NCBI RefSeq assembly: GCF_003255815.1
Contig: NC_037673.1
Coordinates: 8,970,476-9,034,475, forward strand
Origin: Theropithecus gelada
Lineage: Eukaryota; Chordata; Mammalia; Primates; Cercopithecidae
Direction: 5' to 3'
Length of the DNA: 64,000 nucleotides
Shown: positions 11,346 to 23,705 of the stretch, piece by piece
Layout of the letters: every line of letters begins with the position of its first letter
How positions within the stretch are numbered: position 1 is the stretch's first letter
Notes under the pieces: generated by a model
Told to the model about the DNA's origin: nothing
What the model saw: only the letters and a program-made list of their open reading frames with translations
Database searches by the model: none
Translations under genes and position numbers: made by a program

Positions 11346-11692
11346 ATATTATGTCAAAGTCATGTTTTAAGTGCAAAATTATAATACTAAGTCATTAGAA
11401 AAATGTGAGGCTAAGTGACTGCTGAGTCATAACACCCTCGGTATCCAAGCATTTCTGTATTTTGCTTTGGTTGCCTACTTTTGAAAAAACCACAAATTTA
11501 TAAAAATGAATAGTTATAAACAAGACCACTTTGAATCTCAGTAAATTTGGAGTATAAGTTGAAATGACAGTGGACATCTTATTCCATACTCTATAATAAA
11601 CCAGGTAAGCCAAGTAATGTCACAGTAAAAGTTCATTTACTGAGTGAAGGATTCTAAAGTCTTAAAATTCTGTACGTGGTATACATTGGTAT
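11346..11692. other. Unique intronic sequence
   Basis: Nothing recognised between the Tigger-like element and the Alu target site. Confidence 0.5.
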
Positions 11693-11700
11693 AAGTGTTT

Positions 11701-12003
11701 GGTTTTTTGTTTGTTTGTTTTGAGATGGAGTCTCGCTCTGTCGCCCAGGCTGGAGTGCAGTGGTCGGATCTCAGCACACTGCCAGCTCCGCCTCCTGGGT
11801 TCACGCCATTCTCCTGCCTCAGCCTCCCGAGTAGCTGGGACTACAGGTGCCCGCCACCACGCCCAGCTAGTTTTTTTGTATTTTTAGTAGAGACGGAGTT
11901 TCACCGTGTTAGCCAGGATGGTCTCAATCTCCTGACCTCGTGATCTGCCCGCCTAGGCCTCCCAAAGTGCTGGGATTACAGGCATGAGCCACGGCGCCCT
12001 GCC
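11701..12003 (-). mobile_element. AluY-type SINE
   Basis: A full-length Alu in reverse orientation with a (GTTT)n-type tail. Target duplication AAGTGTTT at 11693-11700 and 12004-12011. Low divergence. Same orientation as SEMA5A transcription. Confidence 0.94.
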
Positions 12004-12255
12004 AAGTGTTTCTTAAATAATCAGATTAAAGTAATATATCGTCTCAAATCTCTGAAGCACCTCTAGAATCTGAGGGTTCTGAGAAACACAGTTGGCAAGT
12101 CACTGTTTTAAGGAACCAAATTTATCTGATAAGAAATGTTGGCGCTGGACCTGGGGTCAGACAGAGAAAAACGAAGTGATGGAAGATGAGTTCCAATGAC
12201 CCTGCTCCTGAACATGAGTGAACCCTGCTGGGATGATCTTTTGAAAGGAGAACAT

Positions 12256-12256
<1 letters not shown>

Positions 12257-12297
<41 letters not shown>
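12257..12297. repeat. (AG)n microsatellite
   Basis: About 20 uninterrupted AG units; likely polymorphic. The purine strand is the plus strand. The Leu/Ser ORF antisense to it is an artefact. Confidence 0.95.
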
Positions 12298-12301
<4 letters not shown>

Positions 12302-14768
12302 GTATCAAGGACATTATAATATCTGGTATAAAATTGAAAACCATGATTGTCAGACCCTGAAGCATCAAACAACTGGTGCACTTCAAAAATATTTCTAAGG
12401 TAAGGCTCATAAGAGCCTTGCTTCTTGGCTGCAGGGTTTTACAGAAATTATTTTCATGGATGCAAGTAGGATTAGTTTAAAAAGTGGTACATTGTCAAAT
12501 TTGTAAGACTAAATGTAGTGAAAAAAATCAAATCACTGGAGGGATGGCTATTTTTATACATGAATTTCCTAAAAGTATTAGTATAAGGAACCCAATTCAA
12601 AGTCAATCAAGCAGGGATAAAGGTATTGACATTGGAGTGTATCGACTTCCCAACGACTGGCTTGCCTAGTTTAATATTTCCCAAATGCATTTGGTGGAAA
12701 ATTGATTGCATCTAACGTTATATTTTCTCTCTTTTACAACATACAATTATGTCTTACATCACATAGATGATGCCAAGTACCACAATATCTGTATAATGTT
12801 CAACAGAAATTATGTTTGCTAGAAATTAGATATATCACAAGCAAATTAAAATTAGATGTTTTATCTGACGTAACATTTATTCTGCATATGTAGAGATATC
12901 ACAAGAGGAATCAGCTGATTATAGAAAGTTATGAAAAATATCACACCAAGCTGAGCTTAGTAAGACTATCTGAAGATTGTATGGGACACAAATATGAGGT
13001 CACAAGATACATTTTTAAACAATATGAGAAGCAGGATGTTGGCATGGGATTCTCTGTAAAACCTTGACCAACACTAGGGTTACACAACTTGATATAATGA
13101 AGCCCATCTCGAAAATATCTTTACAAGGCTAAGTTTGTGGTGTGGCTTTGATCAAATGTTTCTTTCACACACCAGTTAACTACTGACAATAATATTCTAG
13201 CACTATTGGTAAAAGTGAAGATAAACCATCCTGTCCCTAAAACAAGACGAAATTTCACAGATATATGCCAAAGTTTCATTTGGGAATATAGTTAAAGGGT
13301 TCAAAAGGGACCGTATGTAGCAAGTAATAAGAAGTACCAATCTTTTTATTTCGAGGCAGCACGAAACAGATATAGAAAACAACGCCAGCAACCACAGCTT
13401 GAATGCAAATGAAGGTGCAGAAATCACGCAACTCTTTGTTGTATGGCTTAGAATTTTATTTTACTGATGTGAACGAAATATTTTTATGTTTTCAAGAGGA
13501 ATATCCCATTTGTGATTTTGTGTGTTAGATTTCTCTTGCTTAAAATGTAAAGCCAACTATATTGGCATCATCGGTTTGAGTCCTATTATTGTATATTCTG
13601 GCTAAATCTTAATGAAGACATTCTATACAAACTGTCAGCCTAATAGGCAATATTGATGTAAATATATGGGTGTTTCCTTTCAGTTTCTCGATAAATCTTT
13701 TCTATTTTCCTATTCTTCTGAAACTGCCTTCATGAAAACAAATAACACTTCATACCTGATTACTTTCTCTAGAGTTCTGGGTTAATATCTATGCACTAGA
13801 TTCACTGGAGCACTTACAAAACCCAGATTATGAATGTTTCCTGGGGAATTGTTTTATACTCATGGAACCACTCAGAATGTATTCATTATTCAAGTTAAAA
13901 ATGCTTGCTTCCTGAGATACATCCTATCAAAGTCAACAAAGATTGACTTTACTTCCAGTTTAAGAACATATTGATCTGTTTTCCAGATCTCAAGATATAT
14001 ACAAAACCCTCCTTATGAACCTTATTCAGCATTATTTCCATAAGCTTTTGTTTTCAGCTAAAGAAAATGAACACGAAAATTTGTTTTCTAGTGTAAGTTT
14101 GGGTAGTCATTGTTTACTCTTATTTTAAATAAATAACAGGATAATATACTCTGTTCAAGAAACACATTATTTACTATATTATCACAATGGTAAATGAACA
14201 TTTAGTGAACATGACTGATATATTCATGTCCTAGTTAATATTTAACACTCTTATAACTTAATGACTATCTGCTTAAACTTATTAAATCAAATAAATAATT
14301 TAGCATTAAACAGCAATTGTGTGGTTTTGCCATTTATTTCTCCAAACATTTTTCTCTCTTCTATAATTTGCTCATTTACATGCCAGAGATGTCCTAGAAT
14401 ATTGCCATTACTATTATTAAGATGTTTGATAAGAGTTCCATCTAAGAAAAAAGTCCAAAAGCATTTCAAGTGTGAGAATAAGAGTTGGTGAATTTTTAAT
14501 GTCTGTAACATGAGGTATTTTGATGGAAAATTGATGCCCTTTGTTATAATTTTACAACAAAATGAAGGGAACATGAGGCACTCCTTCCCTTTCATCTATT
14601 TAAATCAGTCCTGTTGTTATGTGATTAGCCAGGGTTGGCAACTAATTGCCAAATGTTACAACTTGACTCAATTTCCTACTGAAGGAATTTGATTTTGAAA
14701 TAAATTGCCTATACCAATTAGGGCCTAGAAACACACATTTGTATATATCTGAGGGTGGAACATTGGAG
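12298..14768. other. Unique AT-rich intronic sequence
   Basis: No transposon recognised over about 2.5 kb. ORFs here (up to 102 codons on the minus strand at 14287-14595) show no domain or splice context. Confidence 0.45.
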
Positions 14769-15256
14769 TAGGATGAATACTGGTCCCTTAAAAGATATCC
14801 ATCACCATCTCTGCAACCTGTGAATGTTACCTCGTATGGCCAAAAAAAAAAAAAAAAAGGGACTTAAGATAATTAAATTAAGGATCTTGAGATGGAGACA
14901 TTACCCTGTATTATTCAGGCAGCATCTCAACATCACTGAAAACATCCTCATATGAAGCAGGCAGTGGAAGATGCGGAGCATACAGAGGAGAAGGAAATGT
15001 GACTGTGGAGGCAGAGATTGGGATGAAGGAGTCTCAAGTCAAGGAGGCTGGCCACTACCCAAAGCCAAATGAGAAAAAGAAGAAATTGTTTGCCCTGAAT
15101 TTCTGGAGGAAGTGTGGCCCGGAGGACCACTTTATTTTAATCCCGTAAGAATTATTTTGGACTCCTAGCCTCCAGAACTATGGGAGAAAAAATTTCTGTT
15201 GCTCTAACCCACCAAGTTCATGCTTATTTGTCACAGCAGCCATACAAAACTAATAC
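14769..15256 (+). mobile_element. MLT-class LTR with an internal A-run
   Basis: TAGGATGAATACTGGTCCCT, CAACCTGTGAATGTTACCTC, TTAAGGATCTTGAGATGGAG, ATTTTGGACTCCTAGCCTCC and AAAACTAATACAC occur in the order of a common MLT-type LTR. A run of 17 A (about 14842-14858) sits after ATGGCC, where related copies have a short AAAAGG. The A-run is probably a local expansion. Confidence 0.75.
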
Positions 15257-15329
15257 ACACACACATACACATGAATTACACAGATGAACACAGTCACACT
15301 CGGGCGAGTTTAGGAGCATGGGGTGGACA

Positions 15330-15925
15330 TGTTAACATCTGTGTGTCTGTCTACCAAACATCTGGGTCAGGCCCATTGTTGGAAATCAGAACATGTCATC
15401 CCAAAATATGCCTTTGTCATGGGATTATTATTATTTTGAGCTGATTATTTTGAGAAAGCCTAGACACAGGAGAAGCTCTGAAAACAGAGTGGAAGTTGTC
15501 CTTTTGTAAGGTAAGCTTACATATATAAAGGAAATCTCTATTTGTAAGGTTGTCTCCCTTACTGTACCAGGAAGAGAAAGATGATCCTAAATCAGGAGAT
15601 AAGTCAACGGAGAAGGCACTGACTTAAATGTGCACAACAAACCTTACTCCTGCTAACCATGCCATTTCTGGTTATGTTGCCATTACTTGCCTCTCTACAC
15701 CCTTCTTTCTTTTATCTAGCTGAAGATGGTATTTAAGCTTGAATTCTAAGATATATCTTTGAGAGTGACTCATTTCCCTGGGTATCTCCCGTATGTATAA
15801 GGCATAAGCATATTTTTAAAACTTGTTTGTTTTTCTATTGTTAATACGTCTTTTGTTACAAGGGCCCAGCTGAGAATTTAGAAGAGTAGAGGGAAAATTA
15901 TTTCTTCCTGCCCTACACTATATAT
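15330..15925 (+). mobile_element. Probable ancient ERVL/ERV3-type LTR
   Basis: The 3' part (GATGGTATTTAAGCTTGAAT, TGACTCATTTCCCTGG, GTCTTTTGTTACAAGGGCCC, AGAAGAGTAGAGGGAAA, ending CCCTACACTA) has the look of an old LTR U3/R/U5 end. I cannot name the family with confidence and the 5' border is uncertain. Confidence 0.45.
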
Positions 15926-16019
15926 ATGAAAGATGTAGTTGTTAATATCAAAGAGCTCTTGGGGAAAACATGCTGTGATCTTGGGCGTCTTGAAGGGGAA
16001 CACTCAACCCAGATGTAGG

Positions 16020-16600
16020 GATCCGGAGATGGACGAAGGAACGTTTCTCAGGGAGGTCAAGGCTTGAGCTAGATCTTGAAGTAATTGATCAGTGAGTGAA
16101 TAAGTGGAAGAGCAGATGTTCAAGAAAATCAAATGAATAAGCCAGTGCAAAGGCCTGAAATGGGAAGAAAGGACATCTAAGCTGGAGAACCGGACCCCAG
16201 GGTAAGGATTGGAGAGGTCTCTGGCTACACGCTGATAGGCAGCTAAGGACAGGCCTGCTGAACCATGCTAAGAGGAGTTCAGATTTATTTTTCATGAGTT
16301 GAAGAAAAGCCATGAATAAAATTTTAAGCAAGATATTGGCATGGTGAAATGAGTAATTGAGAAAGACTTCTCTGTGGGTATGAGAAGACCTGGAATGCAG
16401 TGTGGCTGTAGGGGTGAATACAAGGAGAGTGATATAGAGGTCATTGTAGGCAACCAGCAGGCAGGCATTGGGAACCTGAAATAAGCAGGGACAATAGAAT
16501 GACAGAAGAAGGGATGGGTAACCAGCTATTTAGTCGTGGGAAAGGCACTGTCTTTTGATCATGTAGATGTGTGGGTGGACAGCAGTAGCACATGTCTGCC
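16020..16600 (-). mobile_element. Ancient LINE-type repeat remnant
   Basis: GAGCTAGATCTTGAAGTAAT, CAGTGCAAAGGCCTGAAATG, ATGAATAAAATTTTAAGCAA and GAGGTCATTGTAGGCAAC follow the antisense order of a very common old LINE 3' region (L2/L1M class). It is strongly diverged; boundaries and family are approximate. Confidence 0.55.
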
Positions 16601-17224
16601 TAATCTATAGTATGAAACTAATTCCCACCCATTCCTTAAGCTGGGTTTGGACTCAATGCCATACACAATTCTGGACTGCTTTCTTTCCACCCCCATAAGT
16701 AACTTTAACCTTAGACAAATAAAACTACCTTTACAATTCTGTTTAAAGATAATAAGACAGTAAATCTCCGTCCAAAATAGCTAAGTAGTTCAAGAAAAAA
16801 GACCGAATTCATACAATGTTTTGATCATCACACTTTTAAATCAAACACACTTTAGTTCACTGGTAATACATTTTGGATTTTCAAAACAAATGAAAAACCA
16901 ACCAAACAAAATCTTATGAATCACACGAAAGTTACCTTTAAAACTGTAGGAATTTAAAGTCAGTCAGTACCAGAACTTCTTTTTCAAAGTAATATAATGA
17001 TTTATTTGTTTGGAATTCTGTGTCCTGAGTCAAGCAAATAAGATGATATAAAAATGACAACAACATAAATTTCAAAATGAGAGAAAACTTACAACTCTTG
17101 ACTTCCAAGACATTTAGCAAAGCTAAAGAAGCTGGAATTTGAAAGTGGAAAAACATAAGAAAAATAGACTAGCAAATTAAGATTTTCATATCTCTGAGTC
17201 TTACATTTTTCTTAGATTTTTACA
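16601..17224. other. Unique intronic sequence
   Basis: No repeat or exon recognised. Confidence 0.45.
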
Positions 17225-17607
17225 TGCTATGGTTTTAACACTCCTCCAAAATTTACGTTGAAATTTAATTGCTGTTGTAAGTATTAAGAGGTAAGAGGTA
17301 AAACCTTTAGGAGACAATTAGGTCTTGAGAGCTCTTTCCTACTAAATGGGTTAATGCCATCGTCACAGGAGTGGGTTAGTTATAACTGGAGTGGGTTTCT
17401 GAGAAAAGGATAAATCTGGGCTAGTGTTCTCCCTCTGTCTCATGAGCTTTCTTCATATGATCCCTTCCATCCTAGGATGACTCTAGTCAGAAACTGACAC
17501 CAAACTCTTGGACCTCACAGCCTCCAGAACCATGAGTCAAGTAACCTAGTATTTTGTATAAATTACCCAGCCTGTGGTAGTCTAACAGCAGAAAAAGTGC
17601 TAAGACA
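17225..17607 (+). mobile_element. MaLR-type LTR (MST/MLT)
   Basis: TGCTATGGTTTTAACACTCC, GTTGAAATTTAATTGCTGTT, GGAGTGGGTTAGTTATAACT, GACCTCACAGCCTCCAGAAC and AAATTACCCAGCCTGTGG, ending GTGCTAAGACA, follow the MaLR LTR layout from start to end. It is a solitary copy. Confidence 0.82.
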
Positions 17608-18149
17608 TCACATCTGAGAAAAATTCTGAAAAGAGCCATGCTATTAAATGCCAATATTAATTCTCTCTCCAACCTAGAAGAGGAAGGGCATTTCTTCCTT
17701 AGTCAGCCAACTTCAGAACTCACACTAAAGTGTCAGCTTTACTGCATCTCAATTATAGTTCACAATATCAAGAGCAAAAATTCAATGCTATTTTTAAAAA
17801 AATACTTTAGGTCTGACTCTGATTTCTCAAATTTTGACTATGACTATGAGTCACGACTACCAACATTTAGATCAGCACTGTGAGATTAACCAGAGCCAAT
17901 ACGTAAACGTATACAGCAGAAAGCCATCAATCAATCTGCAGTGGACACAATGTTTCCAATTTTAACCATAATAGAGGAGCAAAGCAACAACAGAATCCTG
18001 GAATCAGACAATGTGTGACAGTACAACGGCCTAAAAGAACTGCCGGCAAGACATACTGGGAAAATTAGTCAAGGAGCACATGCATGCTCAGAGATGAGAA
18101 TGAACCAATTCCTGATGGTGAAGATGGCTGGTCCTCTTCCGCCCATCAC

Positions 18150-18335
18150 AACTAACTTTACCCTCCCAACAATCTAGGGTGTAGGTACCAGTATTACATT
18201 CATCTTACACAGTAGGTAGAAAGGGGCTAAACAACTTGCCAAAGATTACTGAGCTTTTAAATGGATGGTCTGGGATTATGAAGTCAGGCCACCCTGGCTC
18301 CAGGGTTCACAGTCTTAACCCATGTGCAATGGACT
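18150..18335 (-). mobile_element. MIR SINE
   Basis: Antisense MIR pattern: GTAGGTACCAGTATTACATT, GGGGCTAAACAACTTGCCAA, then GGCTCCAGGGTTCACAGTCT and TTAACCCATGTGCAATGGAC. Diverged. Confidence 0.75.
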
Positions 18336-20465
18336 CTTCTTTCAGTGAAGGAGTTGGCAGGATCTCCCAGATTCCTAATTCCTTCCTGTCTCACCAGCGC
18401 TCTATGACAGATTGAGTTTGTTTGCTTTGAACTTGTCAGAAAAAATAAAATGTGATGCTTTTGAAAGGTAAACAGGCCCTCGGTGGGAAAGCAGGGAATG
18501 AAATGGTTTGGCTGGAGAGATAACACTGCTCCACATCTTCACTACTGAGAGTTCAACACAGTTGTTATGATTTCAATGCTGATTTCACACAGTCATTGAT
18601 TTGAAAGCTTCCCCCTATTCCTGCCCTGCAATCTGCGCTCTGAAAGTACATGAAAACCACAAAAGTAAACTTAATTGAGAATAGTCTTATTATTCTGCAA
18701 GTTTGTGTAATTATCCAAACCCACTTGAAATAATACCAGAGGTCAAGACAAAGAGCATGCATGGTTAAACATGAATATCATTCCATAATCTGACACAATG
18801 TACGTGGGTAAAGATCATTACACTATACATAGAAAATTCAAACTGGGTTGTATTTCCAAAACAAGTTTATATGTTGAATTAGGAGAATATGGCAAAAACT
18901 ATCCCAAAGAGACATTATGCAAGCTGATAAGCATGGAGGTCAACAAGCTTTGTATACTGGAGATAGTAGGTCAGATCCATCCATTATCCGGGCACAGCCA
19001 AGAAAGTGCACTTAAAGTTGCAATCTAAGATTCTAAGATTCCATATCCCTCCTTTATGGTGAAAGATGGGGTCCAAGTTTCTCATATGGAATATAACGAC
19101 CAAGTCCTTTCTAATATAGCACAGAGCAGGGACGCCCTGGGGAGATGTGAAGAACCATGGAAGAGATGAAGATGAGGGCCTGGTGCACTCTTGGGTTCTC
19201 ACCCTTTTGCATGGGCTAGCTCCCTAGTTTCTGACCTGCTACCTCCCAGAACACAACTCTTCCTCATCCCCAGCCTCATTATCCCCCTACTCTCCTCTAA
19301 TTGGAGTATCCACCTCATTAGAGTCTCCTTAAATGGTCTCAGGGCTGACAATAACACATCAATTTATGAAAGAGCTAAACATTCCTCCCTATGCTATCAC
19401 ACAGGCAATGCTTAAGTACTGCATTTTAAATTTAGTGCTTTCTAGCACAATCATACCCCAAAAGAGCTCTAATATGTCTGAAACAAGCAATACTAACAGA
19501 GTTGTCTGCCTCATTTCCTAGTGCTTTGAGCTCTTATTAGGCCGAATAATTAAGAAAACTATTTTTTCTTCTTTGTTTTTCCAAGTATGATAACTTTCCT
19601 CCATACATGTCTATATGAGCTTTTACTCAAGGACAGCTGATTTAATGGGTTGTGATGATGGATAATTAAGTCTCTTAATTATTCTCTTAGGATTATTGTA
19701 GCTGTGAAAATCAAGCCGCATACACATACATTCAAACAGCAATTAAAACATATTTAATTGCTTTTTAATTTAGAAATGATTTCTGGTTTTGGAAGCTATC
19801 TGTGGCCTCAATATGCTCATCATTTTATTTGCATATCCAAAGACTTTATCAGTCTTTATAACCATTTTGATTGGTCTACCTCCTATGGTGTTTTGACAAA
19901 TATTATTATAATCTGTTAGATTTGTGTTCCTACTAATACACTATCCAGGTGATTTAACAAACATATAGTGCTTCATTATTCAGTTTTAATAGAACCTATA
20001 AAAATACAAATGTAACTAGTCCAAATGTGATACAAAAACATCTCAAAATCTCACCTTTTCAAGAAATCTGAGTCTGGTTATTACCGAAATAACTCCTCCC
20101 TGTGCCATCTACACTAACCTCTACTTTTCATTTAAATAATGATGAGCCTCGGGAGAAAGAAACTGAACATTAGGAAGTAGCTTCTATAATGCCTTTACAT
20201 GAATGACAAACAAAATTATTATAGCATGATCATCCTAAGATAAAACAGTTAACTTTGCTCCTCCCATGCCTAACATCATTAAGGACATTCCTTGAGGTTC
20301 AGTAATGTTTAATATCAACAGATTCACAACATACAAAATAGAAATAGAAACATTATCAACTATATAAAATCACTTGATTGGTTCTACACCAAGAAAACGC
20401 CACAAAATAGGAATTGTTAACTCTCCAGTAATATTCCTACATAGTCAGTGGAACTTGTAAATGTA
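18336..20465. other. Unique intronic sequence
   Basis: No transposon recognised over about 2.1 kb. A motif-rich AT block at about 19640-19870 is described in the findings. The remaining ORFs are short and unrelated to known families. Confidence 0.45.
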
Positions 20466-21010
20466 TTCAACTAATATTTACTGAGCACCTATTATGTAAC
20501 AGAATTTTGGATATAATATGAGCTTTCCTAAAGCCTGCTGTGTTTTAGAAATTCTCAGCCTACTAAAGACAAGAAAAAAAAAGTAATCGTAATACAAGTT
20601 GAGAAGTAAACATATATACTGTAAGAACAAAGAGAGAAAAAACATGTTTGTAGAGAAGATGGAGGATTACACAGCAATGCCCAGCCCAGCAGCCATCTGA
20701 GCAGGAATGGAGGGAAGATAGAAGTTCTTGAGAGATAGGAGAGACATATGCTTGCTGAAAACAGGTACCAGGATGTGCAAAGTCTGTGAGAAGTAGAAAC
20801 ACATATCACGTTCATGAAACTGCAAGAAACGTGTATGGCCGAATCCCACAAGGAATGGTGAGGAACAAGCAGATCTTGAAGCCAAAAAAACAGAAAAGGT
20901 CAGACCATGGTGTTTCTTACATGATATTGCTTGAAAATAGGAATTTTTTTTTTTTTTTTTTTTACGTTTAAGAGTTTTAGGCAGTAAGGTAATGTCACAG
21001 TTCACATATA
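20466..21010 (-). mobile_element. Ancient LINE-type repeat remnant with T20 tract
   Basis: TTCAACTAATATTTACTGAG and CACCTATTATGTAACAGAAT start an antisense L2/L1M-class 3' end. It continues through GTGCAAAGTCTGTGAG, AAAGGTCAGACCATGG and GTTTTAGGCAGTAAGGTAAT. A T-run at 20944-20963 lies inside it. The several 60-119-codon ORFs here are not genes. Confidence 0.55.
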
Positions 21011-21500
21011 TTAAGCCACAAACCACAGTAGGAGGCAGGAGGAATGGACGACACAGAGCATTACAAACAACTGCCCGAGGCCAGAAAGCAAGTAAAGGAG
21101 CTAAGATTCAGAGGTGATCAGATGTGCAGTTTAGAAGGATAACTTGAGGAAAAAGGGATAGAATGTATGAGAGGATAGAATACAATTAATAAAAGAACAT
21201 TAGCTAGTTTAAGCCCAAGGGGATAAGGCAATGAGCCTGAATTCAAGAAGCCTGAATAAGGCTGAATCCACTGTAAGTTGTAGACCGGACAGAACAGTAT
21301 AGGTACACATTCAGGGACCATTTGATGAGAATGTGGAACTAGCAAAGACATCCATTGCTCTGGACAAAAGGTTTTGAATCTGAGCTCTGAGGTTAGTTTA
21401 AGGAGCTCCATCCAACTGATGATGGTACGAAAAACTATTCTACTGTTCAGGAAAGAAGTTAGTTTGGAGGTAAAGACAAAATATTCCTTATCTTGATTTT

Positions 21501-21805
21501 ATTTTATTTTATTTTATTTTTTTTGAGACAGAGTCTTGCTCTGTCGCCCAGGTTGGAGTGCAGTGGTGTGATCTCGGCTCACTGCAAGCTCTGCCTCACG
21601 GGTTCACGCCATTCTCCTGCCTCAGCCTCCCAAGTAGCTGGGACTACAGGTGCCTACTACCACGCCCAGCTAATTTTTTGTATTTTTAGTAGAGATGGGG
21701 TTTTACCATGTTAGCCAAGATGGTCTCAATGTCCTGACCTCGTGATCTGCCCGCCTCGGCCTCCCAAAGTGCTGGGAATACAGGCGTGAGCCACTGCGCC
21801 TGGCC
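21501..21805 (-). mobile_element. Alu SINE with (TTTTA)n tail
   Basis: Full-length Alu in reverse orientation with an A-tail variant read as ATTTT repeats on the plus strand. Probable 12-bp target duplication TATCTTGATTTT (21489-21500) and TATTTTGATTTT (21806-21817), 11 of 12 identical. Confidence 0.93.
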
Positions 21806-21817
21806 TATTTTGATTTT

Positions 21818-22169
21818 TATATGTCTTTGCTTGGGAACAAAGGAGATACAGTGACATAAGTGTGGCTCAGATGTTTTGTTTATTTTTACTTTTGTTCTTT
21901 TGAGGGGGAGGGAATGGAACAAGAAGTCACTTACAATTGCTCACACAATCATCCATCTGCATTTGTCATAGCTGGTCAACATGCAGGGTCCACACCAAGG
22001 TGCTGACCACATTATGGGTATGACTAAGGATGAGGACCGTCATGTGAAATAGCTTTGTTGAGCGTGAGAAATGATCTACCCTAACACAAAGACAAACGGC
22101 GTGATCACCATGACGTGGAGATCACAACGATGCACTACAGCTCATTTTCCTAAAGAACAGAACAAAGTG
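21818..22169. other. Unique intronic sequence
   Basis: Nothing recognised. Confidence 0.4.
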
Positions 22170-23290
22170 TCCATTATAGCATTTGACAATCCAAGCATTC
22201 CTTCTGGGACCACCTTCTGCCCATGGCTCATCCTGTCCGGGTTTTCTTCCTCATCACTAGCTGCTCCTTCTCAGTCTCCTTTAGCAGACCAAGCTGTGTT
22301 TCCTCCAATGGTGGCATGGTCCTGGCATCTGCTTAGGATCCTTCACTTTCCACTCTACCTTCTTCCCTGGGCAGTATTACTTTGTGTTATGACAGTGAAC
22401 ACCATCAATACAACGCACCGGCATTCACGTTCATTTCTGGAAACTATTAATTCTTCCATCTCTCTCCTGGGTATATTCCTTGGCATATCCAAAGTCATCT
22501 CAAACATAATACATGCAAGTCACCAGCCATGATTTCCCTCTCTGCCTCCCAACTTGCTTCTTCCCAAGTGTTGCCCATATTACTACCCACTTAGTTGCTC
22601 TGGTCAAAGGTATACAAGTCATCCTTGAGTCTCCTTGTTTCCTCATTGCCAACATCCAATCCACGAGCAAATCATGTTGACTGTAACTAACAAACAAAAC
22701 ATTCCAAATGTGTCCATTTCTCTACCAGTATCTCTTGCCTAAATTCTAATACAATTTACTAACGGATGTCCTTTCTCTAACTTTGCCCCATTATAACCCT
22801 TTCCTCTACAACTCACCCAAAAATATCTTTTTAATAAGAAAAATAGATGATGTTTAATACCTTTGAGTGGCTTGCCATCTAGGTACCTAAAACACAATTC
22901 TACGTCTTGGGCCTGGTTCATAAAGCTTGAGGAGTTTCTGCCCCCAATTCTCTGACCCCGTGTGTCACCATTCCTCTACTCGCTTGAGCCCTGTTATCTA
23001 GCAACTCTAAATCTCTGTAGGTTCCATTAGCCTTATCCATCATTTCCTCTTCCAAACCTTTGTATTCACTAAGCTCTCTTCCCCGAAGATGCTTTCCCTC
23101 ACCTGCACCTGACTCCTCATTATTCAGATATTGACTCAACTGCCATTCTCTGAGAGTAAACTATTCCTTGCCACCCTATCTACAAGAACTTCATAAATAC
23201 ATTCTATCACATCACTGCATTTGAATTCTTGGCAGCACATTTACTACTTTCTAACACTTTTCCTAACTATTAATTGATTAAATGTCTCCT
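22170..23290 (+). mobile_element. Ancient LINE-type repeat remnant
   Basis: CCATGGCTCATCCTGTCC, CATCCTTGAGTCTCCTTGTT, AACATCCAATCCACGAGCAA, TTTAATACCTTTGAGTGGCT, GAAGATGCTTTCCCTCACCT and AGTAAACTATTCCTTGCCAC occur in the order of a very common old LINE 3' region. It is the same family as the antisense remnants at 16020 and 20466. The 153-codon ORF at 22071-22532 overlaps it and looks like decayed repeat sequence. Confidence 0.55.
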
Positions 23291-23574
23291 CCAACTATAA
23301 AGACACTGCTAAGAGAAGTCTTTCCCTTGGTTCAACACTTTATTTCCTGTACTTGGAAGTCTGACTGCCCCATAGGAGATCCTGATTGAATATGTGCTGA
23401 AGGAAGGAATAATCTAGGAGTTTGAAAAGATGCAATGAGTTTACTTTTGGAAACTTTCTGTCTGAAGATAGGAATTTCAAGGCGAGAGCCTCATCACATT
23501 TGTTATCAGGTGAACATTGTTTTAAGAGCATAAGTTCAAGATTAGCATGAAGACTGAAAAAATCACTTTGCATT

Positions 23575-23705
23575 TAGTTCTCAAACTCATCTTCCCTATC
23601 TATGTGATGCGAATAATAATCTCTGACCTTCTTGGTTCATAAAATTGTTGTAAGACTTAATGAGATAGTTATGGGGGCACCATATAAACTCTCAGGCAAA
23701 GTAGT
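23575..23705 (+). mobile_element. MIR SINE fragment
   Basis: CTCAAACTCATCTTCCCTAT, GCGAATAATAATCTCTGACC, AAATTGTTGTAAGACTTAAT and GAGATAGTTATGG match the sense MIR core. Confidence 0.75.

Noticed and set aside
22071..22532. 153-codon plus-strand ORF as a possible gene
   Set aside because: It overlaps an ancient LINE remnant, and no conserved domain or start context supports it.
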